Positions 25,615 through 38,248 of a stretch of 64,000 bases of DNA are shown piece after piece. Where the stretch lies: contig OZ059895.1 in NCBI GenBank assembly GCA_964057225.1, positions 4,712,001-4,776,000 of the forward strand, in the 5' to 3' direction. Made by a program: the position numbers and the translations under genes. Positions within the stretch are counted from its first letter, which is position 1, and every line of letters starts with the position of its first letter. Under the pieces are notes generated by a model. That model searched no databases and was not told where the DNA came from. It saw only the letters and a list, made by a program, of their open reading frames with translations. The stretch is from Auanema rhodensis (Eukaryota; Nematoda; Chromadorea; Rhabditida; Rhabditidae).

Positions 25615-27719
25615 AACATTTTGACAAAAATTTTTTCGAAAAATTTCAAAATAATTTAGCAAAAAGTAGATGTTTTTAGATTCCTTTTTTTAAGGCAAAA
25701 ATGATGGACAATGTTATTAAACGAAAAAATTAATTCTTCAGGGTGAAAATCGAGGATATAAGTGTGAACTTATATCAGTTGATATCTCGGTGCATTTTCA
25801 AGCTAGCGCAAATCTGATAACACAGATCGACGCAGCTTAAAAATCCGCATCGAATGCACTATACTACATTGAGAAACGCTTAATACAAAAATTAGTTATG
25901 ATCGTTTGAAAAATGATGCATTAGTGTATGTTGAGTTTCCATGTACACTCAACATTGCTTCCAAAAACATTTTGACAAAAATTTTTTCGAAAAATTTCAA
26001 AATAATTTAGCAAAAAGTAGATGTTTTTGGATTCTTTTTTTCAAGGCAAAGACGATGGACAATGTTATTCAACGAAAAAATTAATTCTTCGGGGTGAAAA
26101 TCGAGGATATAAGTGTGAACTTATATCAGTTGATATCTCGGTGCATTTTTAAGCTAGCGCAAATCTGATAACACAGATCGACGCAGCTTAAAAATCCGCA
26201 TCGAATGCACTATACTTCATTGAGAAACGCTTAATACAAAAATTAGTTATGATCGTTTGAAAAATGATGCATTAGTGTATGTTGAGTTTCCATGTACACT
26301 CAACATTGCTTCCAAAAACATTTTGACAAAAATTTTTTCGAAAAATTTCAAAATAATTTAGCAAAAAGTGGATGTTTTTAGATTCCTTTTTTCAAGGCAA
26401 AGACGATGGACAATGTTATTAAACGAAAAAATTAATTCTTCAGGGTGAAAATCGAGGATATATGTGTGAACTTATATCAGTTGATATCTCGGTGCATTTT
26501 TAAGCTAGCGCAAATCTGATAACACAGATCGACGCAGCTTAAAAATCCGCATCGAATGCACTATACTTCATTGAGAAACGCTTAATACAAAAATTAGTTA
26601 TGATCGTTTGAAAAATGATGCATTAGTGTATGTTGAGTTTCCATGTACACTCAACATTGCTTCCAAAAACATTTTGACAAAAATTTTTTCGAAAAATTTC
26701 AAAATAATTTAGCAAAAAGTAGATGTTTTTAGATTCCTTTTTTTAAGGCAAAAATGATGGACAATGTTATTCAACGAAAAAATTAATTCTTCAGGGTGAA
26801 AATCGAGGATATAAGTGTGAACTTATATCAGTTGATATCTCGGTGCATTTTCAAGCTAGCGCAAATCTGATAACAAAGATCGACGCAGCTTAAAAATCCG
26901 CATCGAATGCACTATACTTCATTGAGAAACGCTTAATAAAAAATTAGTTATGATCGTTTGAAAAATGATGCATTAGTGTATGTTGAGTTTCCATGTACAC
27001 TCAACATTGCTTCCAAAAACATTTTGACAAAAATTTTTTCGAAAAATTTCAAAATAATTTAGCAAAAAGTAGATGTTTTTAGATTCCTTTTTTTAAGGCA
27101 AAAATGATGGACAATGTTATTAAACGAAAAAATTAATTCTTCAGGGTGAAAATCGAGGATATAAGTGTGAACTTATATCAGTTGATATCTCGGTGCATTT
27201 TCAAGCTAGCGCAAATCTGATAACACAGATCGACGCAGCTTAAAAATCCGCATCGAATGCACTATACTACATTGAGAAACGCTTAATACAAAAATTAGTT
27301 ATGATCGTTTGAAAAATGATGCATTAGTGTATGTTGAGTTTCCATGTACACTCAACATTGCTTCCAAAAACATTTTGACAAAAATTTTTTCGAAAAATTT
27401 CAAAATAATTTAGCAAAAAGTAGATGTTTTTGGATTCTTTTTTTCAAGGCAAAGACGATGGACAATGTTATTCAACGAAAAAATTAATTCTTCGGGGTGA
27501 AAATCGAGGATATAAGTGTGAACTTATATCAGTTGATATCTCGGTGCATTTTTAAGCTAGCGCAAATCTGATAACACAGATCGACGCAGCTTAAAAATCC
27601 GCATCGAATGCACTATACTTCATTGAGAAACGCTTAATACAAAAATTAGTTATGATCGTTTGAAAAATGATGCATTAGTGTATGTTGAGTTTCCATGTAC
27701 ACTCAACATTGCTTCCAAA

Positions 27720-29121
27720 AACATTTTGACAAAAATTTTTTCGAAAAATTTCAAAATAATTTAGCAAAAAGTGGATGTTTTTAGATTCCTTTTTTCAAGG
27801 CAAAGACGATGGACAATGTTTTTCAACGAAAAAATTAATTCTTCAGGGTGAAAATCGAGGATATAAGTGTGAACTTATATCAGTTGATATCTCGGTGCAT
27901 TTTCAAGCTAGCGCAAATCTTATAACAAAGATCGACGCAGCTTAAAAATCCGCATCGAATGCACTATACTTCATTGAGAAACGCTTAATAAAAAATTAGT
28001 TATGATCGTTTGAAAAATGATGCATTAGTGTATGTTGAGTTTCCATGTACACTCAACATTGCTTCCAAAAACATTTTGACAAAAATTTTTTCGAAAAATT
28101 TCAAAATAATTTAGCAAAAAGTAGATGTTTTTGGATTCTTTTTTTCAAGGCAAAGACGATGGACAATGTTATTCAACGAAAAAATTAATTCTTCGGGGTG
28201 AAAATCGAGGATATAAGTGTGAACTTATATCAGTTGATATCTCGGTGCATTTTTAAGCTAGCGCAAATCTGATAACACAGATCGACGCAGCTTAAAAATC
28301 CGCATCGAATGCACTATACTTCATTGAGAAACGCTTAATACAAAAATTAGTTATGATCGTTTGAAAAATGATGCATTAGTGTATGTTGAGTTTCCATGTA
28401 CACTCAACATTGCTTCCAAAAACATTTTGACAAAAATTTTTTCGAAAAATTTCAAAATAATTTAGCAAAAAGTGGATGTTTTTAGATTCCTTTTTTCAAG
28501 GCAAAGACGATGGACAATGTTTTTCAACGAAAAAATTAATTCTTCAGGGTGAAAATCGAGGATATAAGTGTGAACTTATATCAGTTGATATCTCGGTGCA
28601 TTTTCAAGCTAGCGCAAATCTTATAACAAAGATCGACGCAGCTTAAAAATCCGCATCGAATGCACTATACTTCATTGAGAAACGCTTAATAAAAAATTAG
28701 TTATGATCGTTTGAAAAATGATGCATTAGTATATGTTGAGTTTCCATGTACACTCAACATTGCTTCCAAAAACATTTTGACAAAAATTTTTTCGAAAAAT
28801 TTCAAAATAATTTAGCAAAAAGTAGATGTTTTTAGATTCCTTTTTTTAAGGCAAAAATGATGGACAATGTTATTAAACGAAAAAATTAATTCTTCAGGGT
28901 GAAAATCGAGGATATAAGTGTGAACTTATATCAGTTGATATCTCGGTGCATTTTTAAGCTAGCGCAAATCTGATAACACAGATCGACGCAGCTTAAAAAT
29001 CCGCATCGAATGCACTATACTACATTGAAAAACGCTTAATACAAAAATTAGTTATGATCGTTTGAAAAATGATGCATTAGTGTATGTTGAGTTTCCATGT
29101 ACACTCAACATTGCTTCCAAA
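27720..29121 (+). repeat. 701-bp dimer duplication with private marks, then monomer 83
   Basis: GACAATGTTTTTCAACG appears near 27813 and 28514, and AAATCTTATAAC near 27915 and 28616. Both pairs are 701 bp apart and occur nowhere else. The dimer therefore duplicated very recently. The second copy has AGTATATG near 28728, a further private change. Confidence 0.85.
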
Positions 29122-30525
29122 AACATTTTGACAAAAATTTTTTCGAAAAATTTCAAAATAATTTAGCAAAAAGTAGATGTTTTTAGATTCCTTTTTTTAA
29201 GGCAAAGATGATGGACAATGTTATTCAACGAAAAAATCAATTCTTCAGGGTGAAAATCGAGGATATAAGTGTGAACTTATATCAGTTGAGATCTCGGTGA
29301 ATTTTTAAGCTAGCGCAAATCTGATAACACAGATCGACGCAGCTTAAAAATCCGCATCGAATGCACTATACTTCATTGAGAAACGCTTAATACAAAAATT
29401 AGTTATGATCGTTTGAAAAATGATGCATTAGTGTATGTTGAGTTTCCATGTACACTCAACATTGCTTCCAAAAACATTTTGACAAAAATTTTTTCGAAAA
29501 ATTTCAAAATAATTTAGCAAAAAGTAGATGTTTTTAGATTCCTTTTTTTAAGGCAAAAATGATGGACAATGTTATTAAACGAAAAAATTAATTCTTCAGG
29601 GTGAAAATCGAGGATATAAGTGTGAACTTATATCAGTTGATATCTCGGTGCATTTTCAAGCTAGCGCAAATCTGATAACACAGATCGACGCAGCTTAAAA
29701 ATCCGCATCGAATGCACTATACTTCATTGAGAAACGCTTAATACAAAAATTAGTTATGATCGTTTGAAAAATGATGCATTAGTTTATGTTGAGTTTCCAT
29801 GTACACTCAACATTGCTTCCAAAAACATTTTGACAAAAATTTTTTCGAAAAATTTCAAAATAATTTAGCGAAAAGTAGATGTTTTTAGATTCCTTTTTTC
29901 AAGGCAAAGATGATGGACAATGTTATTCAACGAAAAAATTAATTCTTCAGGGTGAAAATCGAGGATATAAGTGTGAACATATATCAGTTGATATCTCGGT
30001 GCATTTTCAAGCTAGCACAAATCTGATAACACAGATCGACGCAGCTTAAAAATCCGCATCGAATGCACTATACTTCATTGAAAAACGCTTAATACAAAAA
30101 TTAGTTATGATCGTTTGAAAAATGATGCATTAGTGTATGTTGAGTTTCCATGTACACTCAACATTGCTTCCAAAAACATTTTGACAAAAATTTTTTCGAA
30201 AAATTTCAAAATAATTTAGCAAAAAGTAGATGTTTTTAGATTCCTTTTTTCAAGGCAAAGACGATGGACAATGTTATTCAACGAAAAAATTAATTCTTCA
30301 GGGTGAAAATCGAGGATATAAGTGTGAACTTATATCAGTTGATATCTCGGTGCATTTTCAAGCTAGCGCAAATCTGATAACACAGATCGACGCAGCTTAA
30401 AAATCCGCATCGAATGCACTATACTTCATTGAGAAACGCTTAATACAAAAATTAGTTATGATCGTTTGAAAAATGATGCATTAGTGTATGTTGAGTTTCC
30501 ATGTACACTCAACATTGCTTCCAAA

Positions 30526-30877
30526 AACATTTTGACAAACATTTTTTCGAAAAATTTCAAAATAATTTAGCAAAAAGTAGATGTTTTTAGATTCCTTTTT
30601 TTCAAGGCAAAGACGATGGACAATGTTATTCAACGAAAAAATTAATTCTTCAGGGTGAAAATCGAGGATATAAGTGTGAACTTATATCAGTTGATATCTC
30701 GGTGCATTTTCAAGCTAGCGCAAATCTGATAACACAGATCGACGCAGCTTAAAAATCCGCATCGAATGCACTATACTACATTGAAAAACGCTTAATACAA
30801 AAATTAGATATGATCGTTTGAAAAATGATGCATTAGTGTATGTTGAGTTTCCATGTACACTCAACATTGCTTCCAAA
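30526..30877 (+). repeat. 352-bp monomer with one extra T
   Basis: The stretch near 30594-30602 has seven T followed by CAAGG where sister monomers have six. This is one of only two insertions that I needed to make the coordinates add up. The monomer also has ACAAACATT near 30536 and TTAGATATG near 30806, both private or shared only with its neighbour. Confidence 0.85.
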
Positions 30878-30912
30878 AACATTTTGACAAACATTTTTTC
30901 GAAAAATTTCAA
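30715..30912 (-). other. Chance 65-codon minus-strand ORF, not a gene
   Basis: It starts at TTG, not ATG, and crosses the junction between two monomers. It exists because two private substitutions met: TTAGATATG near 30806 changes a minus-strand TAA to TAT, and ACAAACATT near 30888 changes a codon to ATG. In other monomers the TAA is present and the frame is closed. No known domain is recognisable in the predicted peptide, and there is no sign of a promoter, splice signal or conservation of the frame. I read it as noise in a non-coding satellite. Confidence 0.85.
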
Positions 30913-31228
30913 AATAATTTAGCAAAAAGTAGATGTTTTTAGATTCCTTTTTTTAAGGCAAAAATGATGGACAATGTTATTCAACGAAAAAATTAATTCT
31001 TCAGGGTGAAAATCGAGGATATAAGTGTGAACATATATCAGTTGATATCTCGGTGCATTTTCAAGCTAGCGCAAATCTGATAACACAGATCGACGCAGCT
31101 TAAAAATCCGCATCGAATGCACTATACTACATTGAGAAACGCTTAATACAAAAATTAGTTATGATCGTTTGAAAAATGATGCATTAGTGTATGTTGAGTT
31201 TCCATGTACACTCAACATTGCTTCCAAA

Positions 31229-32632
31229 AACATTTTGACAAAAATTTTTTCGAAAAATTTCAAAATAATTTAGCAAAAATTAGATGTTTTTAGATTCCTT
31301 TTTTTAAGGCAAAAATGATGGACAATGTTATTCAACGAAAAAATTAATTCTTCAGGGTGAAAATCGAGGATATAAGTGTGAATATATATCAGTTGATATC
31401 TCGGTGCATTTTCAAGCTAGCGCAAATCTGATAACACAGATCGACGCAGCTTAAAAATCCGCATCGAATGCACTATACTACATTGAGAAACGCTTAATAC
31501 AAAAATTAGTTATGATCGTTTGAAAAATGATGCATTAGTGTATGTTGAGTTTCCATGTACACTCAACATTGCTTCCAAAAACATTTTGACAAAAATTTTT
31601 TCGAAAAATTTCAAAATAATTTAGCAAAAAGTAGATGTTTTTAGATTCCTCTTTTTAAGGCAAAGACAATGGACAATGTTATTCAACGAAAAAATCAATT
31701 CTTCAGGGTGAAAATCGAGGATATAAGTGTGAACTTATATCAGTTGATATCTCGGTGCATTTTTAAGCTAGCGCAAATCTGATAACACAGATCGACGCAG
31801 CTTAAAAATCCGCATCGAATGCACTATACTACATTGAGAAACGCTTAATACAAAAATTAGTTATGATCGTTTGAAAAATGATGCATTAGTGTATGTTGAG
31901 TTTCCATGTACACTCAACATTGCTTCCAAAAACATTTTGACAAAAATTTTTTCGAAAAATTTCAAAATAATTTAGCAAAAATTAGATGTTTTTAGATTCC
32001 TTTTTTTAAGGCAAAAATGATGGACAATGTTATTCAACGAAAAAATTAATTCTTCAGGGTGAAAATCGAGGATATAAGTGTGAATATATATCAGTTGATA
32101 TCTCGGTGCATTTTCAAGCTAGCGCAAATCTGATAACACAGATCGACGCAGCTTAAAAATCCGCATCGAATGCACTATACTACATTGAGAAACGCTTAAT
32201 ACAAAAATTAGTTATGATCGTTTGAAAAATGATGCATTAGTGTATGTTGAGTTTCCATGTACACTCAACATTGCTTCCAAAAACATTTTGACAAAAATTT
32301 TTTCGAAAAATTTCAAAATAATTTAGCAAAAAGTAGATGTTTTTAGATTCCTCTTTTTAAGGCAAAGACAATGGACAATGTTATTCAACGAAAAAATCAA
32401 TTCTTCAGGGTGAAAATCGAGGATATAAGTGTGAACTTATATCAGTTGATATCTCGGTGCATTTTTAAGCTAGCGCAAATCTGATAACACAGATCGACGC
32501 AGCTTAAAAATCCGCATCGAATGCACTATACTACATTGAGAAACGCTTAATACAAAAATTAGTTATGATCGTTTGAAAAATGATGCATTAGTGTATGTTG
32601 AGTTTCCATGTACACTCAACATTGCTTCCAAA
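31229..32632 (+). repeat. Exact-looking 702-bp dimer, two tandem copies
   Basis: The pair at 31229-31930 is repeated at 31931-32632. The first member has AAAAATTAGATG and GAATATATATC (31378 and 32080). The second has CCTCTTTTTAAGG, AGACAATGG and AAAAATCAATTC. These marks occur only here, and I saw no difference between the two copies, so the duplication is recent. Confidence 0.88.
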
Positions 32633-33334
32633 AACATTTTGACAAAAATTTTTTCGAAAAATTTCAAAATAATTGAGCAAAAAGTAGATGTTTTTAGATT
32701 CCTTTCTTTAAGGCAAAAATGATGGACAATGTTATTAAACGAAAAAATTAATTCTTCAGGGTGAAAATCGAGGATATAAGTGTGAACTTATATCAGTTGA
32801 TATCTCGGTGCATTTTCAAGCTAGCGCAAATCTGATAACACAGATCGACGCAGCTTAAAAATCCGCATCGAATGCACTATACTTCATTGAGAAACGCTTA
32901 ATACAAAAATTAGTTATGATCGTTTGAAAAATGATGCATTAGTGTATGTTGAGTTTCCATGTACACTCAACATTGCTTCCAAAAACATTTTGACAAAAAT
33001 TTTTTCGAAAAATTTCAAAATAATTTAGCAAAAAGTAGATGTTTTTAGATTCCTTTTTTCAAGGCAAAGACGATGGACAATGTTATTCAACGAAAAAATT
33101 AATTCTTCAGGGTGAAAATCGAGGATATAAGTGTGAACTTATATCAGTTGATATCTCGGTGCATTTTTAAGCTAGCGCAAATCTGATAACACAGATCGAC
33201 GCAGCTTAAAAATCCGCATCGAATGCACTATACTTCATTGAGAAACGCTTAATACAAAAATTAGTTATGATCGTTTGAAAAATGATGCATTAGTGTATGT
33301 TGAGTTTCCATGTACACTCAACATTGCTTCCAAA

Positions 33335-36300
33335 AACATTTTGACAAAAATTTTTTCGAAAAATTTCAAAATAATTTAGCAAAAAGTAGATGTTTTTAGA
33401 TTCCTTTTTTTAAGGCAAAAATGATGGACAATGTTATTAAACGAAAAAATTAATTCTTCAGGGTGAAAATCGAGGATATAAGTGTGAACTTATATCAGTT
33501 GATATCTCGGTGCATTTTCAAGCTAGCGCAAATCTGATAACACAGATCGACGCAGCTTAAAAATCCGCATCGAATGCACTATACTTCATTGAGAAACGCT
33601 TAATACAAAAATTAGTTATGATCGTTTGAAAAATGATGCATTAGTGTATGTTGAGTTTCCATGTACACTCAACATTGCTTCCAAAAACATTTTGACAAAA
33701 CTTTTTTCGAAAAATTTCAAAATAATTTAGCAAAAAGTAGATGTTTTTAGATTCCTTTTTTTAAGGCAAAAATGATGGACAATGTTATTAAACGAAAAAA
33801 TTAATTCTTCAGGGTGAAAATCGAGGATATAAGTGTGAACTTATATCAGTTGATATCTCGGTGCATTTTTAAGCTAGCGCAAATCTGATAACACAGATCG
33901 ACGCAGCTTAAAAATCCGCATCGAATGCACTATACTTCATTGAGAAACGCTTAATACAAAAATTAGTTATGATCGTTTGAAAAATGATGCATTAGTGTAT
34001 GTTGAGTTTCCATGTACACTCAACATTGCTTCCAAAAACATTTTGACAAAAATTTTTTCGAAAAATTTCAAAATAATTTAGCAAAAAGTAGATGTTTTTA
34101 GATTCCTTTTTTTAAGGCAAAAATGATGGACAATGTTATTAAACGAAAAAATTAATTCTTCAGGGTGAAAATCGAGGATATAAGTGTGAACTTATATCAG
34201 TTGATATCTCGGTGCATTTTTAAGCTAGCGCAAATCTGATAACACAGATCGACGCAGCTTAAAAATCCGCATCGAATGCACTATACTTCATTGAGAAACG
34301 CTTAATACAAAAATTAGTTATGATCGTTTGAAAAATGATGCATTAGTGTATGTTGAGTTTCCATGTACACTCAACATTGCTTCCAAAAACATTTTGACAA
34401 AAATTTTTTCGAAAAATTTCAAAATAATTTAGCAAAAAGTAGATGTTTTTAGATTCCTTTTTTTAAGGCAAAAATGATGGACAATGTTATTAAACGAAAA
34501 AATTAATTCTTCAGGGTGAAAATCGAGGATATAAGTGTGAACTTATATCAGTTGATATCTCGGTGCATTTTTAAGCTAGCGCAAATCTGATAACACAGAT
34601 CGACGCAGCTTAAAAATCCGCATCGAATGCACTATACTTCATTGAGAAACGCTTAATACAAAAATTAGTTATGATCGTTTGAAAAATGATGCATTAGTGT
34701 ATGTTGAGTTTCCATGTACACTCAACATTGCTTCCAAAAACATTTTGACAAAAATTTTTTCGAAAAATTTCAAAATAATTTAGCAAAAAGTAGATGTTTT
34801 TAGATTCCTTTTTTTAAGGCAAAAATGATGGACAATGTTATTAAACGAAAAAATTAATTCTTCAGGGTGAAAATCGAGGATATAAGTGTGAACTTATATC
34901 AGTTGATATCTCGGTGCATTTTTAAGCTAGCGCAAATCTGATAACACAGATCGACGCAGCTTAAAAATCCGCATCGAATGCACTATACTTCATTGAGAAA
35001 CGCTTAATACAAAAATTAGTTATGATCGTTTGAAAAATGATGCATTAGTGTATGTTGAGTTTCCATGTACACTCAACATTGCTTCCAAAAACATTTTGAC
35101 AAAAATTTTTTCGAAAAATTTCAAAATAATTTAGCAAAAAGTAGATGTTTTTAGATTCCTTTTTTTAAGGCAAAAATGATGGACAATGTTATTAAACGAA
35201 AAAATTAATTCTTCAGGGTGAAAATCGAGGATATAAGTGTGAACTTATATCAGTTGATATCTCGGTGCATTTTCAAGCTAGCGCAAATCTGATAACACAG
35301 ATCGACGCAGCTTAAAAATCCGCATCGAATGCACTATACTTCATTGAGAAACGCTTAATATAAAAATTAGTTATGATCGTTTGAAAAATGATGCATTAGT
35401 GTATGTTGAGTTTCCATGTACACTCAACATTGCTTCCAAAAACATTTTGACAAAAATTTTTTCGAAAAATTTCAAAATAATTTAGCAAAAAGTAGATGTT
35501 TTTAGATTCCTTTTTTTAAGGCAAAAATGATGGACAATGTTATTAAACGAAAAAATTAATTCTTCAGGGTGAAAATCGAGGATATAAGTGTGAACTTATA
35601 TCAGTTGATATCTCGGTGCATTTTCAAGCTAGCGCAAATCTGATAACACAGATCGACGCAGCTTAAAAATCCGCATCGAATGCACTATACTTCATTGAGA
35701 AACGCTTAATACAAAAATTAGTTATGATCGTTTGAAAAATGATGCATTAGTGTATGTTGAGTTTCCATGTACACTCAACATTGCTTCCAAAAACATTTTG
35801 ACAAAACTTTTTTCGAAAAATTTCAAAATAATTTAGCAAAAAGTAGATGTTTTTAGATTCCTTTTTTTAAGGCAAAAATGATGGACAATGTTATTAAACG
35901 AAAAAATTAATTCTTCAGGGTGAAAATCGAGGATATAAGTGTGAACTTATATCAGTTGATATCTCGGTGCATTTTTAAGCTAGCGCAAATCTGATAACAC
36001 AGATCGACGCAGCTTAAAAATCCGCATCGAATGCACTATACTTCATTGAGAAACGCTTAATACAAAAATTAGTTATGATCGTTTGAAAAATGATGCATTA
36101 GTGTATGTTGAGTTTCCATGTACACTCAACATTGCTTCCAAAAACATTTTGACAAAAATTTTTTCGAAAAATTTCAAAATAATTTAGCAAAAAGTAGATG
36201 TTTTTAGATTCCTTTTTTCAAGGCAAAGATGATGGACAATGTTATTCAACGAAAAAATTAATTCTTCAGGGTGAAAATCGAGGATATAAGTGTGAACTTA

Positions 36301-38248
36301 TATCAGTTGATATCTCGGTGCATTTTTAAGCTAGCGCAAATCTGATAACACAGATCGACGCAGCTTAAAAATCCGCATCGAATGCACTATACTTCATTGA
36401 GAAACGCTTAATACAAAAATTAGTTATGATCGTTTGAAAAATGATGCATTAGTGTATGTTGAGTTTCCATGTACACTCAACATTGCTTCCAAAAACATTT
36501 TGACAAAAATTTTTTCGAAAAATTTCAAAATAATTTAGCAAAAAGTAGATGTTTTTAGATTCCTTTTTTTAAGGCAAAAATGATGGACAATGTTATTAAA
36601 CGAAAAAATTAATTCTTCAGGGTGAAAATCGAGGATATAAGTGTGAACTTATATCAGTTGATATCTCGGTGCATTTTTAAGCTAGCGCAAATCTGATAAC
36701 ACAGATCGACGCAGCTTAAAAATCCGCATCGAATGCACTATACTTCATTGAGAAACGCTTAATACAAAAATTAGTTATGATCGTTTGAAAAATGATGCAT
36801 TAGTGTATGTTGAGTTTCCATGTACACTCAACATTGCTTCCAAAAACATTTTGACAAAAATTTTTTCGAAAAATTTCAAAATAATTTAGCAAAAAGTAGA
36901 TGTTTTTAGATTCCTTTTTTTAAGGCAAAAATGATGGACAATGTTATTAAACGAAAAAATTAATTCTTCAGGGTGAAAATCGAGGATATAAGTGTGAACT
37001 TATATCAGTTGATATCTCGGTGCATTTTCAAGCTAGCGCAAATCTGATAACACAGATCGACGCAGCTTAAAAATCCGCATCGAATGCACTATACTTCATT
37101 GAGAAACGCTTAATATAAAAATTAGTTATGATCGTTTGAAAAATGATGCATTAGTGTATGTTGAGTTTCCATGTACACTCAACATTGCTTCCAAAAACAT
37201 TTTGACAAAAATTTTTTCGAAAAATTTCAAAATAATTTAGCAAAAAGTAGATGTTTTTAGATTCTTTTTTTCAAGGCAAAGACGATGGACAATGTTATTC
37301 AACGAAAAAATTAATTCTTCAGGGTGAAAATCGAGGATATAAGTGTGAACTTATATCAGTTGATATCTCGGTGCATTTTTAAGCTAGCGCAAATCTGATA
37401 ACACAGATCGACGCAGCTTAAAAATCCGCATCGAATGCACTATACTTCATTGAGAAACGCTTAATATAAAAATTAGTTATGATCGTTTGAAAAATGATGC
37501 ATTAGTGTATGTTGAGTTTCCATGTACACTCAACATTGCTTCCAAAAACATTTTGACAAAAATTTTTTCGAAAAATTTCAAAATAATTTAGCAAAAAGTA
37601 GATGTTTTTAGATTCCTTTTTTTAAGGCAAAAATGATGGACAATGTTATTAAACGAAAAAATTAATTCTTCAGGGTGAAAATCGAGGATATAAGTGTGAA
37701 CTTATATCAGTTGATATCTCGGTGCATTTTCAAGCTAGCGCAAATCTGATAACACAGATCGACGCAGCTTAAAAATCCGCATCGAATGCACTATACTTCA
37801 TTGAGAAACGCTTAATACAAAAATTAGTTATGATCGTTTGAAAAATGATGCATTAGTGTATGTTGAGTTTCCATGTACACTCAACATTGCTTCCAAAAAC
37901 ATTTTGACAAAAATTTTTTCGAAAAATTTCAAAATAATTTAGCAAAAAGTAGATGTTTTTAGATTCTTTTTTTCAAGGCAAAGACGATGGACAATGTTAT
38001 TAAACGAAAAAATTAATTCTTCAGGGTGAAAATCGAGGATATAAGTGTGAACTTATATCAGTTGATATCTCGGTGCATTTTCAAGCTAGCGCAAATCTGA
38101 TAACACAGATCGACGCAGCTTAAAAATCCGCATCGAATGCACTATACTTCATTGAGAAACGCTTAATACAAAAATTAGTTATGATCGTTTGAAAAATGAT
38201 GCATTAGTGTATGTTGAGTTTCCATGTACACTCAACATTGCTTCCAAA
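33335..38248 (+). repeat. Array zone 6: homogenised monomers 96-109
   Basis: Most copies share CCTTTTTTTAAGG, AAATGATGG, ATTAAACG, CTTATATC and ACTTCATTGAG, and differ only at 185 (TTTCAAG or TTTTAAG) and in ACTTTTTTCG at 33700 and 35806, 2106 bp apart. The three monomers at 34037-35089 look identical. ATATAAAAATT variants appear in those at 35090, 36845 and 37196. This is the least diverse stretch of the window. Confidence 0.8.
34037..35089 (+). repeat. Three identical consecutive monomers
   Basis: Monomers starting at 34037, 34388 and 34739 read the same at each variable site and I found no difference between them. Such runs are expected from very recent unequal exchange or amplification of a single monomer. 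Confidence 0.8.

Larger units (their letters stand above)
24213..29121 (+). repeat. Array zone 4: trimer HOR with 4- and 2-monomer variants, monomers 70-83
   Basis: The unit is a 350-bp ACAAAG monomer lacking C272, then a TTTAAGG/ACTACATTGAG monomer, then a TTTTTGGATTC/CGGGGTG monomer. The GTTTTTGG mark lies at 24971, 26023, 27426 and 28127, with spacings of 1052, 1403 and 701: three, four and two monomers, each less one deleted base. An extra monomer at 26317 lengthens one unit, and two short units follow. This is direct evidence for gain and loss of whole monomers. Confidence 0.85.
29122..33334 (+). repeat. Array zone 5: transitional monomers 84-95
   Basis: Monomers from several lineages meet here: one with AAAAATCAATTC and GAGATCTCGGTGAAT near 29236-29299, two of the earlier GTTTATG/GCGAAAAG kind (29473-30174), two with ACAAACATTTTTTCG (30526 and 30878), and the dimer pair at 31229-32632. 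A private GAGC replaces TAGC near 32674. This looks like the junction between the older-looking left half and the more homogenised right half of the window. Confidence 0.7.

Noticed and set aside
30715-30912. 65-codon minus-strand ORF as a gene
   Set aside because: TTG start, spans a monomer junction, and depends on private substitutions; other monomers have a stop in that frame.
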